From assembly GCF_024166365.1 (NCBI RefSeq), contig NC_064841.1, positions 30,496,001 to 30,560,000 on the forward strand: a stretch of DNA of 64,000 nucleotides. The letters are read 5' to 3'. This stretch comes from Elephas maximus indicus (Eukaryota > Chordata > Mammalia > Proboscidea > Elephantidae). Numbering within the stretch: position 1 is the stretch's first letter; every line of letters begins with the position of its first letter. The translations under genes and the position numbers were made by a program. Below are positions 35,001 to 47,000 of this stretch, one piece after another. The notes below the pieces were generated by a model that saw only the letters and a list, made by a program, of their open reading frames with translations, made no database searches and was not told the origin of the DNA.

Positions 35001-38000
35001 GTTGGCAAGGGTGTGAAGAAGTAGGTATACGTACAGTATTAGTGGGAATGTGAATTGTTACAACTTTTCTGGAGGATTATTTGGCAGTGTGTGTGAAAAT
35101 TTCAAATGTGTATGCCCTTTCACAAAGCACTTTCATTTTAGCAAAGTCATTATAAAATGACATTATTGTGAAAATGTGTATGATTTATAATAGTAAAAAA
35201 ATTATAAACAAAATAAAAGTCCATTAATTGAGGATTAGTTAAATAAATGATGGTTAACTCATACAATGAAATACTGTACCTACTAAAAAATGCCGTATGT
35301 GTATATACAGAGAGTTTTAGGTTTTCTTATTAAGTGAAAAAAGCAAGAATGTACAGTATATTATTTAACATTTCATTTTGGTTACATATTCTATTTTTCA
35401 ATTCTAAAATTTCCATGTAGTTCTTTTTTTATATCTTTTATTTCTTTACTGAGGCTTTTTTCTGTTTGTTTCAAACATGTTTGTAATTGCTTGTGAAAGC
35501 ATTTTTATGATGTTCTGCTTTAAAATCTGTCAGATAATTCTTTTTCTTCTGTCATCAGTGGTTGGCGTCTATTGATTGTCGTTTTCATTCAATTTGAGAT
35601 CTTCCTGGTTCTTGGTATGATGAGCGATTTTCATTTGAAGCCTGGGCATTTTGAATATTATGTTATGAGATTGTGGATCTTATTTAAACCTGTTTTCACT
35701 GAGCTCTGACACTGCTTCAGTAGAGAAAGGGGAGGTGTGCCGCCTCCTTACTGCCAGGTGGGTGTAGAAGTCCGGGTTCCCCGTTTGGCCTCTGTTGATA
35801 TCCAGGAGGGGTGCTCTTCATTACTGCTGTGTGAGGGTGGCAGTTCTGGCTCCTCACTAAACCTCCACTAGTCCCTCCCTGGCCGAGAGGGGTAGGGGTG
35901 CCTCATTATTGCTACCCTTGTAGCAATATTGATAAGGTCATATTGTTGTCCAAGAGACAGACGATACGAATATGTAGAGTAAAAGTGACACTTCAGCAGT
36001 CCTGTTTGCCCTAACAAAGTGTTGTGTAAAGCTGTCTTATTTCTTTTTAAACTATGCATTTCTATACATAAATATAAATAGATAGGCCTATGTTATTTTT
36101 GTTTATTTTAAGTGCCATCATATCGTGTGTATACTTTCTCTTTGGGCATTTTCAGCTGGGGAGAATTACGTGACTAAAGACTGCAACTGTTAATTAATTA
36201 CATAAACTGTAAATAACTCAAGGGCTGCTTGTACCTCATTTTCTTCCCTTGTTACATTTTGGCCCTGGATCTGTACTATCCCAGATGTTTTGACTGTGAT
36301 TCGCTTTACTATTCTGCCAAAAATGGAAAAACCTTGTTTTTGATAGTTTTCTAGTTATGTTACTACACAGGATGAGCTTTTGAAGTCCACTTTCTTCATT
36401 CTTTCAACAGATATTTATTGAGCATTTAATATGTGTCAATATATATGGTGGTGCAGTGGTTAAAAGCTCGGCTACTAACTGCCTTATGGGTCAGTTCTGC
36501 TCTGTGCTGTAGGGTCGCTATGAATTGGAATCGACTTGATGGCAACAGATTTTTTTAGTAAATATGTGCCAAACACTTTTCTAGATGCTGGGAGTACAGC
36601 AACACAGCAGACAAACATCTGTCTTCGTGGAGCTAGGGATGGCTAGACAGATAGTAAACAAGTATGTATGTCAGATGGTCATAAGTGCAATGGACAAAAA
36701 TAAAATGGAAGCGAGGTGGGGTGGGGAGTATTTAAACTAGCATGGTCAGGGAGGACCTTGCTAATAAAGGTGGCATTTGAAAGAGGGCGAGGGAGGCAGC
36801 TATGTTCAAGGAACAGAGAGGAGGGCAGTGTGGCTGGAGTGGAGTGAGAGTGGGAGTGTGCTTTAGAGATGACCTTAGAAAGGTCATTGGAATCCTAATC
36901 ATGGTTTAGAATCTTACAGGCGATTATAAACCAAAAACCTGTTGCTGTTGTGTCAGTTCTGACTCATGTTGACCTCATGTGTCAGAGTAGGATTGTACTC
37001 CATAGGGTTTTCAATGGCAGTAATCTTAAGGAAGTAGATCATCAAGCATTTCTTCCCTAATGCCACAGGGTGGATTCCAACCGCCAACCTTTTGGGTAAC
37101 AGCCAAGAGCAAACCATTTGCACCACCCAGGAACCTACAGGAGATTATATAACCCTTAGATTTTAATTGGTTTGAGTTGGGAAGCAAGAATGTACAGTAT
37201 GATATGTACCGTATGGTGAGCTGTTTGAGTCAAAAAATTACGTGATCTGACATAGGTTTTAAAAGGGTCAGCTTAACTGCAGTGTTGAGAATAGGCTATA
37301 AGGGGCAAAAGCAGAAGCGGGGAGACCAGTAATACAGGTAGTCCTCGATTTAGGACATAGTAAGAGTTACGACGAACTACCCTTATGACTGTCTCTTTTT
37401 TTTACATTTTGTTATTAGGATTGTGTATTACATACAGTGTTAGAGCATGTAATTTGCTGGTATTATTCTTAGATGTTCACTTGCAGATGTACAGTATTAT
37501 GATTTACTGTTGAAAACACTGCCCTATAGCAGGCTATGAAAACTTTAAAAAAAGAGGTGTTTGACTTATGTCAGAAACGACTTATGACAGAGTCGTCAGA
37601 ATGGAACCCTGTCATAAATTGGGACTACCTGTAATCCAAGTGAGATGTATTGGCAGCTTGGACCATAATAGTGATAGTAGAAGTGGTGAAGAATGGTTAG
37701 ACAGATTCTGGATATATTTTTTCCTCCAAAATTTTATTATGGAAATTTGGATGTTTTGAAAGTAGAGCTAACAGGACATGCTGATGGATTGAATATAAGA
37801 TGTGGATTTTGGCCCAAACATCTGGAAGGGTACTAAGATTGGAAAGAGTTGGAAAAATAAGTATTGGGGATGAAAACCAGGAGTTTGGTTTTGGAGATGT
37901 TATGTTTGTAATGTGTTTTAGATATCTACCTGTAGATGTTTAGTAGACATTGAATATGTGAGTCTGGAGTTCATGTGGGGGAGGTCTGTGATTAATGATA

Positions 38001-41000
38001 TCTTACTCAGCTCATTAAAAATTCAAGCCATGAGAGTACATAATGACTTCACTACCAGTTGTGGTGCATCATGAGAAAAAGCTTGGCAGAATGGAGGAGG
38101 TGATGGACCTGGGTTCTAGTCTTAATTCTGTGACTGACTGGTGTTGTGACTTAGGCAAATCATTTAACCTCCCTGTACCCCAGTTTTCTCTTCTGTACAA
38201 CTGAGTTGTCTAATTAGATGGTTTAGTCTTTTCTCGAAAGCTCAACAAAGAGTAAGGAAGACTGAAGAATTGATGCATTTGAATTATGGTATTGGCGAAA
38301 AATGTTGAATATACCATGGACAAGACTGAACAAATCTGTCTTGTAGGAAGTACAGGCAGAATGCTCCTTACAAGTGAGCATGGCAAGACTTTGTCTCATG
38401 TACTTTGGACATACTATCAGGAGGGATCAGTCCCTGGAGAAGGACATCATGCTCGGTGAAGCAGAGGGTCAGTGAAAAAGAGGAAGACCCTCAACAAAAT
38501 GGACTGACACAGTGGCTGCAACAATGAGCTCAAACATAGCAATGATCATGAGGATGGTGCAGGACAGGGCAGTGTTTTGTTCTGTTGTGCACAGGATTGC
38601 TATGAGTTGGAACTGACTCGACGGCACCTAACAACAACAACAACAGGCTTTTCATCTCAGGGCTTCCCAGGTCTAGATCAAGGGGGAGGTTAAGTAGTTG
38701 GAGATCTGGGCCTTAGCCTAAGCTTTCCCCAGAATGTTCTGTGATCTGTTTGAATTTGAGAATCCTGAATGAGATTGTGTTTGAAGAAAGTGTTATTTCT
38801 GTTAAAGCCCTGTGGTTTTAAAACCGTCTGTGTGAGACCAAAAGGACAATAATTACTCTAAAAGTAAGACATGAAGATAGGGGGCAGGGAAACTGGAGTA
38901 CTGGAAACAGAACATCCAGAATGCAGTTTAAAGAAAATGTTGATATATTATGAAAAATGTAACTAATTTTGCTGAACAATTTGTGTAGAAATTGTCAAAT
39001 GGGAACCTAATCTGCTGTGTAGATTTTCACCAAAAGTACAATAAAATATTATCAAACAAAACAAAACCCTGTGGTTTTTCTGGAGAACCGGTGGTTTAGA
39101 TGTTACTCTAAGATTCTGTGGTTTCTTAAGCAGTTTATATATATTGTAAAAATAGCCTGTCATATAGTAGGCATGTGTCTTAGTCGTCTAATGCTGCTGT
39201 AACAGAAATACCGTAAGTGGATGGCTTTAACAAACAGAAGTTTATTCTCTCACAGTCTAGTAGGCTAGAAGTCTAAATTCAGGGCATTGGCTCCAGGGGA
39301 AGGCTTTCTCTGCTGGCTCTGGAGGAAGGTACTTGTCATTAGTCTTCCCCAAACTAGGAGCTTTTCCGTGCAGGAACTTCAGGTCCAAAGGACACACCCT
39401 GCTCCTGGCGCTGCTTTCTTGGTGGTATGAGGTCCCCCTGTCTCTCTGCTTGCTTCTCTCTTTTATATCTCAAAAGAGATTGGCGCAAGACACAATCCAA
39501 TCTTGTAGATTGAGTCCTGACTCATTAACATAACTGCCACGTATTCTACCTCATTAACATCATAGAGGTAGGATTTACAACACATAGGAAGATCACATCA
39601 GATGACAAAATGGTGGACAGTCACATAATACTGGGAATCATGGCCTAGCCGAATTGATAAGCATATTTGGGGGGACACAGTCTAATCCATGACAGCATGT
39701 GACAAATATTTATTAAATGATGAATGATAGGAATTATAATCATCAACTAGAAAATATAATGCATAATATTAATTCTCAGTTACTGGAAGTGGATTATCTG
39801 CAGTGTAGATAATCATTTTAGAATGTATTCTGATTGTCTGAAATTAGGTTGTAGAAAAAGGGTTTAATCCTGCCCTCAACGGTGAGACTCTTTGGTTACC
39901 AGTTATAGGCAGCCAGCCAGTTACCAGATATACCCATGCTAGTTGCTGTGGAGGTACACATGAGTCAGAGTCCCTTCCATCAGTGACATTGCTATCCATT
40001 TGAAGAACCATCCTAGACAAACAGGTAATAAACAATATAACATTATGTAATCAAGTGATAAATGCCATAAGAGTTAACAGAAAAGGGATCTTTGGGGATT
40101 GGAGTAGTTGCATAGGGCTTCTTGTATGGGAATTAAGCTGAGCTTTTAAAAATGGGTAGAGTTTGGAGAGAAGATTCATCATGAGCTCGTGATCCTGAAA
40201 CAGCAGAGTTTGGTCTCAGGAATTCATGACTGAGTGGGATTCTGTGTTAGTCTCCCACACTTGTGAGGATAATTTGTGCCAGTACTTCCTTGCTGAGTGC
40301 CTGCTTGCTGTCAGGTGCTGTTAGATGCTGCAGATTCCACAGTGAACAAGAATAAGTATAGTGGAGAATACCAACAAGTCTCAGAGGACAGCGTGATAGG
40401 AGTTTCGTTTTGCTAGAGTATCTTCAAGTAACTTCCTTGTAAAGCATACATGGAAGATAAACTTTGAATGCTTGTAGGCCCGAAAATTCCCTCCCTATAC
40501 CTTAGTTGGGAAACTCTGGTGGCATAGTGGATACGTGCTACAGCTGCTAACCAAAAGCTTGGCAGTTCAAATCCACCAGGCACTCCTTGGAAACTCTGTG
40601 GGGCAGCTCTGGTCTGTCCTGTAGGGTCACTATGAGTCAGAATCTACTCAGTGGCAATGGGCTTGGTTTGGCTTTTCTGGTATACCTTATTTGAGAAGCC
40701 CTGGTGGCACAGTGGTTAAGCACTCTGCTGCCAACTGAAAGGTTAGTGGTTCAAACCCACCGGCTGCTCTACAGGAGAAAGATGTGGCAGTCTGCTTCAG
40801 TAAAGATTTACAGCCCTGTGGGGCAGTTCTCTGCCCTACAGGGTGGCTATGTGTTGGAATTGATTTGACAGCAGTAGGTTTGGTTTTGACTTTTATACCT
40901 TATTTAGTATTGCTATATAAACTCAATGTTGAAGATACTTTTTCTTGGGAAATTTGAAAGCAAAGACCATTGTTTTCAAAATGTCAGTATTGCTACCAAA

Positions 41001-44000
41001 AGGCCAATGTCAGCCTCATCTCGTTATCATTCCTCTATGGTAACATGTTCTTTCTCTGAAATCTTTTACGTTTGGCAGCTCTCTTTAATTTTTTTGAGTT
41101 TCATAAGCAAGTTTCTAGATGTCATTGTGCAGGGCACTTGTTGGGCCCTCTCAGTGTGAAAACTCAGTGTCTAGTGTTCATGTATGTGAAATTTAAAAAA
41201 ATTCCTTTCATTTCCTCTGCCTTCTCTTCCTGGCGCTCCTTAGCTGGATGTTGGTCCTTCCAGATTGATTCTTTATTATTTTATCATTTCACTGGTTTTC
41301 TGCCTTTACCTTTTTTATCTGGGTTGTGGGATATTTCCTTGACTTCTCCCTTCTAACCCTTTCATTGGGCTTTTTTTTTTTTTAGTTTACTCATTTTGTT
41401 TCTAATTGCTTTTTATTGTTTTCTGGGTATTCTTTTTTTGTAGCATCCTGTTTTTTCTGTTATCGGTAAAATATGTTAGATCTCTGTTACGATACAGAAG
41501 ATTTTTTAAAAAGTTTTCTTGTTTCCTGAATAATTTATTTTCCCTGGATGATATCTTGGTCATTTTCTTTTATGCTGATGGTTCTCCTCTTATAAGAGTT
41601 AGGAAATCCTAGGTTTTCTGCTTATTTTTAAGAGTGTTTGATTATGCCGTGAAGATAGGCCTGTCCCCCAGTAGACTTCTCTCCTTAGTGGAAAGGCTGA
41701 TTGAATTTTGTGTGTTGTATGCAGGAATATTGGAGCCCTGGTGGTGCAGTGGTTAAGAGCTCAGCTGCTAACCAAAAGGTCCACCAGCTGGCAGTTCTCT
41801 GTCCCATAGTGTTGCTATGAGTCAGGGTCGACTCGATGGCAACCGGTTTTTTATGCAGGAACAGCAGTGGTGGTGAAGTATGTAGGTAGGGAGGAGGTTA
41901 TTAGGCTGGGGTGGGGGCAATCTCAGAATAAGGAGGGCTTTACTTGAAGGAACCAGTACCTATTCTAAGAAGCCTGGCTTTCCCATGCCAGGTCTCTGAC
42001 ATTGCTTAGAGAAGAGTCCTTTCTTACTTGGAAGTAAAGGCCTAGATGCCTCTTGTGCTAGGTGGAGAAAGGTGGGTTATGACTGGTGAGTCTGTCTCAA
42101 AGAAGACCTTTAGATAGCCCTACAATTTCCAGCCTCACTTCTCACATCTTCCTCCACACCCATAAACTCTGGGTCTAAACTCTGATCTGTTTCCTCATGT
42201 GTTCTGGACTGCAGCTTCCTTCGTTGTTTCCTCCGTCAGTATGATCCCATCTTCTTTGGGTCTTACAGAAATGCGATGAAATATCTTCATGCAGGTGGTG
42301 CACTTCTCTCTTTTTGCAGTTTGTATGTATGCTTTATGTTCAGTGTTCTTTTATCCTCCATATTTTTGGTTTGAAAATATTTGAACCCACAGAAAAGCAC
42401 AAGACTAATAACCCTCATGCACCCTTCTTGTAGCTATACCCATTAAGTTTGCCATATTTACTGCCTCCTTTGTATGTACACTGTTTCCTGAACCATTTGA
42501 AATAAGTTGCAGACCTCATGATGCTTTAGCCCTAAATACTTTAGCATGTTTTGTTTGAGAAGGAGATTGTCCTGTGCAGCCACAGTACCATTACCATACC
42601 CAGAAAATTTAACGCCAAGGCAATATTATCTAATACATAATCCATACTCATATTCCCTTAGTAGCCTCAAATATCTTTTATAGCTCCCCCATTCCAATCC
42701 AGGAATCACATATCGCATATAGCTGTCCTGTCTCTTTTTCTTTAATATAAGAAAGTCTCCCTGGGTTTTTTTTTTTTCTTTCACGACATTTGAAGAGCCC
42801 AGGTTGCTTTACTTATGGAATGTCCTAGTCTGTATTTATCTGTTTGTTTCCTTAATGCTGTTTGGTATTGTATTGACTATTTTGGTAGGAAGGCAAAACA
42901 AATGGGTGTGTTCAGACTACCATCTTTTATGCTTAAAAAAAAAATTTGTGTGATAAACATGATTTTTAATGGCCGCATAATGTTCCAGCATTTTGTACTG
43001 TTTTATTTTGCTGGTTGTTTGAACCTCCCCCCCGACCCCTCTGCTGTTATAAACAGTACAGCATTGACTATTCCTGTCCTAATCTCTGTACACGTGTCTG
43101 GGTATTTTCTTTCTAAGCATTTTCTAAGCATACACTTACTGGGTCATTGGGATTGTTCAGTTTTCTCTTCAGACTTGTAAATTAGATCAACTGGAGATCG
43201 AATGAATCCGTTGTGAATTTATCTGAGATAAAATTATTTATTTGTAACCAATCATTCCCAGTGTTCTATAGCTAATGCCCTCATTTATTATGTATCTTAG
43301 TTGCTTTTAAGTTTAAAAACTCGTCATTTTCAGATAGTTTTAAAAATATAATCTCAAGTGGTTGCATTTAGTTCATTTTGCCAAATTTAATACTGGTCTA
43401 AAATAAAACTGTAGCCCGAGTATTTGTATGGATATGAGCAACTTTACTGCATTTTAAGAAATATTCTAATAGTAGAGAAAAAGTTAAAAAAAAAAAAAAA
43501 GTGTTAAGTCTCCTTCAGCCTTCTTTTCTCTTAGGTCCCTCTGTCTCTTCAGTTTGCTGTATAATCCCCCAGAGCTTTTCCTAAGCATCATGGACGGATC
43601 TGTCGTAAAGAAATGTGTGTACATGTGTTTTAACACGTTGATTGTAAACACAGGGAGGCATTTTGCATTTTGTCTTTTTACTTCACTGTGTATTTTGAGA
43701 TCTTTCCTTGTCAGCACACATAGGTCATTCTCACTCAAGCTGCTGTATAGCGTTACCCAGTATGGATGCACTGTATATAACTGTTTCCTGCTGATGAACA
43801 TTGAAAATTATTTTCAAAATTTTAATTGTTTCAACATTTAAAGTTTATTTTTTAGGGAGTCAGAATCTGAAAGCACTGTGAGTTTTTCCCCTCCTTTCTA
43901 CCAGCTTGTATTGCAAAAAGTACAAAAAATGGCTTTCTATAATAGAATAAGCATTTTTCTTTGGTTTATTAAAAATGTACAGTCTCTTAAAAAATCCTTT

Positions 44001-47000
44001 GTAGGTATAGATATTATTACTTAAAATCTCTGTGTAGCACTTTATATTCCTAGATGTCTGAATTACGTACAAACTCCCCCTATATAATAAGGCAAGAAAA
44101 TTTATAAGCTGCTTTACTGTGATAAAAACAAACCACATACTCTAACCTAAACCTTAAAAAAAAAAAAAAAGGAAAAAAGAAAACAGCATTCCCCCCGATT
44201 CTAAAGCTGATACCTAAGTAGAAAAGACAGAAATGTAAAAAATATATATATCATCCCAGATTTCCCACTAGCAGGCATTATTGACCTTTAACATTTTGAT
44301 GACTGTCTTCTAGGTATGTGTGCATATCTACATCGAATCTCATCGTATACAGTTTTATGAGTATGCATCGTATGTATGCACAGTTTAGTCATCTCTCTCA
44401 ACGTTATTATTCACATGTGACATACACACACATACATACATACATACATACCCCGTAGGTACACTCTGTCCTATGGGGTCACTATGAGTCTGAATAGGCT
44501 GGATGGCAGTTTTTTTTTGAGGAAATCCTAGTGTTATACTGGTTAAGAGCTATGGCTGCTAACCAAAAGGTCAGCAGTTCAGATCCACCAAGTGCTCCTT
44601 GGAAACCCTATGTGGCAGTTCTACTGTGTCCCAAAGGGTCGCTATGAGTCAGAATCACCTTGATGGCAACAGGTTTTTGGTTTTTTGTATATGCACATGT
44701 ATAAACGTACATATGTATACATTTGTATGTGCACTAAACAAGCGGCATGCTGGGCAAATCCCACGTTCATGGCTAACTTCGTGGTAAGTATCAACATGGA
44801 TCCAACTCCCAAAGTGTAGAAATGGATCCAGTCCTCACCTACCCACTCCTCCGTCTTTGTCACCAACTGCTTACAGGCACACTCACTCTCCAACCATAGC
44901 CACCCAGAGCTGGGTCATAGCTCACAAAGTTAGACACTGTCTTTCAGACCAGCCGCCCATGCAGCTTTTCTCAGACCCTAGCCACCCAGAGCTAGATTAG
45001 AGCTCACGTATTAGAAGGACATCTTCTTTCAGACTGCCAGATAGGCAGACGCCAGCCACTCCTGGCTCTCGCCGCCCCAGTGAGCTTGTAAAAAAAAAAA
45101 ACAACAAAAACCGTAGTATAGGTACAACTTTATTACAGCCAAAAAGGATACAGATGAAGAGATACAAGGGTTTGGGAGAGGTCACATGTGGAGCTTCTGT
45201 GTCCCGGAGAGGGTCACGCTATTTTCTTCTGTGCATGGTCACCACCTAGGCAGCTCCCCTGAGCCTCGGTGTTCAGGGCTCTTATTGGCCTCACTACGTG
45301 GCCATGATAGATTACATCATGCCTCGTGAAGCTTAGTAAGCATCAAGCCCCCAGGTAGCCCCCATTCTTTAGCCTCAGGCACTGGTATGACACAAAAGAA
45401 ACGAGAACAAAGGGCAAGTTACTTTCTGCAAGGTGACTCCACATCTCAGGGTATGTACTTATATACACAAATGGAATTACACTGTACTGTTACTCTGCAG
45501 CCTGTTTTTACAGAACAGTGAGTCATAAAGATATTTTCATGCCATTGAATATGGATTACATTCTCCTTTTAATACCTGTGTAGTATTTCTTTGTGTGAAT
45601 ATACCTGATTGATTCAGATTAGCCAAATGGCAGAGGCAGCTCTCAAATGGGCTTTGGGTATAGGGAGTGCTCTGGGCCAGAAACCCTGTGGAGCCTTCAT
45701 TTGGAGGGGGTATCAGGAGGGGGTTGGGAGTTCAGTGGCTTTTCCTGGCAGACCTGCTTTTCTCTAGTGAATCCTGAATTAATGACAGTGGGGAGAGAGC
45801 TTCCTGATAAGGTCAGGGAATAAGTTCCTTTGTGGAGTGTGGGACTTGAAGTAGGAGATGACAGAATTGGCTTTTAAGGCTTCAAGTGAAAGGGAATTAG
45901 GGATGTTTGGGTTAAAGTAAATACTGGAAAACTTTAAGGGCATCTGGGTCAGGTAAGCAGAGTGAAGCAGAAAATAAAGGAAAGCCTTAGCAATTATAGA
46001 AAGGAAGGGCATTGTTTTAGTCAGGCCAGCAGGGGAGATGAATTTCTTACAGAGATGGCTGCTGATTGATTGATCCATATGGGTTGGGCATTTAATAGTA
46101 GACACTGCCTGAAGTGTTACTTGCTGTATGGAGCTAAAAGTAGACACAATACTTGTTCTTGATTTCATAACTTAGACAAGTGGAATGCAGGTGGTCCGGA
46201 AGTTACTGTGTAGTTTTCTTACTTCCTTTTTTCTTGGTTTTAAATATATAACTTGTATAAAAATACATTATGCACAAACTTGTTTGTACTGTATTGTACT
46301 TCCTTAAAGAGACTCTGTTAGACATTTTAGTGATTAGCCAATCATTTTTTATAAAAAGATTCTTTATTATGGTTTTGTTTAAAGAATGCATAGATTATCC
46401 TTACTAGAGTTCCTTCCCTGCACTCTTCCTTCCTTCTACCCTTCCTTCCTTCCCTCTACCCTTCCTTCCTTCCTTCCCTCTACCCTTCCTTCCTTCCTTC
46501 CTTCCTTCCTTCCTTCCTTCCTTCCTTCCTTCCTTCCTTCCTTCCTTCCTTCCTTCCTTCCTTCCTTCCTTCCTTCCTTCCTTCCTTCCTTCCTTCCTTC
46601 CTCCCTCCCTCCCTCCCTCCCTCCCTCCCTCCCTCCCTCCCTCCCTCCCTCCCTCCCTCCCTCCCTCCCACCCACCCACCCTTTCTTCTGCCTTTCCACC
46701 CTTCCTTCCTAGAATCATTGACTAAAAAACATGCTGAGACATTCTTACTGCAGTGTGACCTGAATTAGTAAATTATCAGGGAACAGTAAGAAAGATCCCT
46801 GAACACCAAAGTACACCAGGAGTTAGAATACCATGGTCCGGTTATATTCTGCTGAGTGGTTTAATATTTGGAATAAGGCTTTATCCAAAATGTCCATATG
46901 TAGTGAGGTGTAGAAAAAGAATAATAGTTTTTTGGGGGGACATGTTAATAATTATGTAGTATATCAAAAATTGAGTTGAACCTAGTATTACCCACACCAT

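Larger units (their letters stand above)
36398..38050 (-). mobile_element. L2-type ancient LINE with three younger insertions
   Basis: L2 3' UTR text (TTCAACAGATATTTATTGAGC ... GATGCTGGGAGTACAGCAAC ... GCTGATGGATTGAATATAAG ... TGAGTCTGGAGTTCATG) is broken by AfroSINEs at 36446-36556 and 36928-37135 and a Tigger MITE at 37335-37631. Confidence 0.6.

Noticed and set aside
46404-46718. Three long minus-strand frames of Glu/Gly/Arg/Lys repeats and one Pro/Ser/Leu frame
   Set aside because: They are translations of the tetranucleotide repeat, which has no stops in any frame by its composition.
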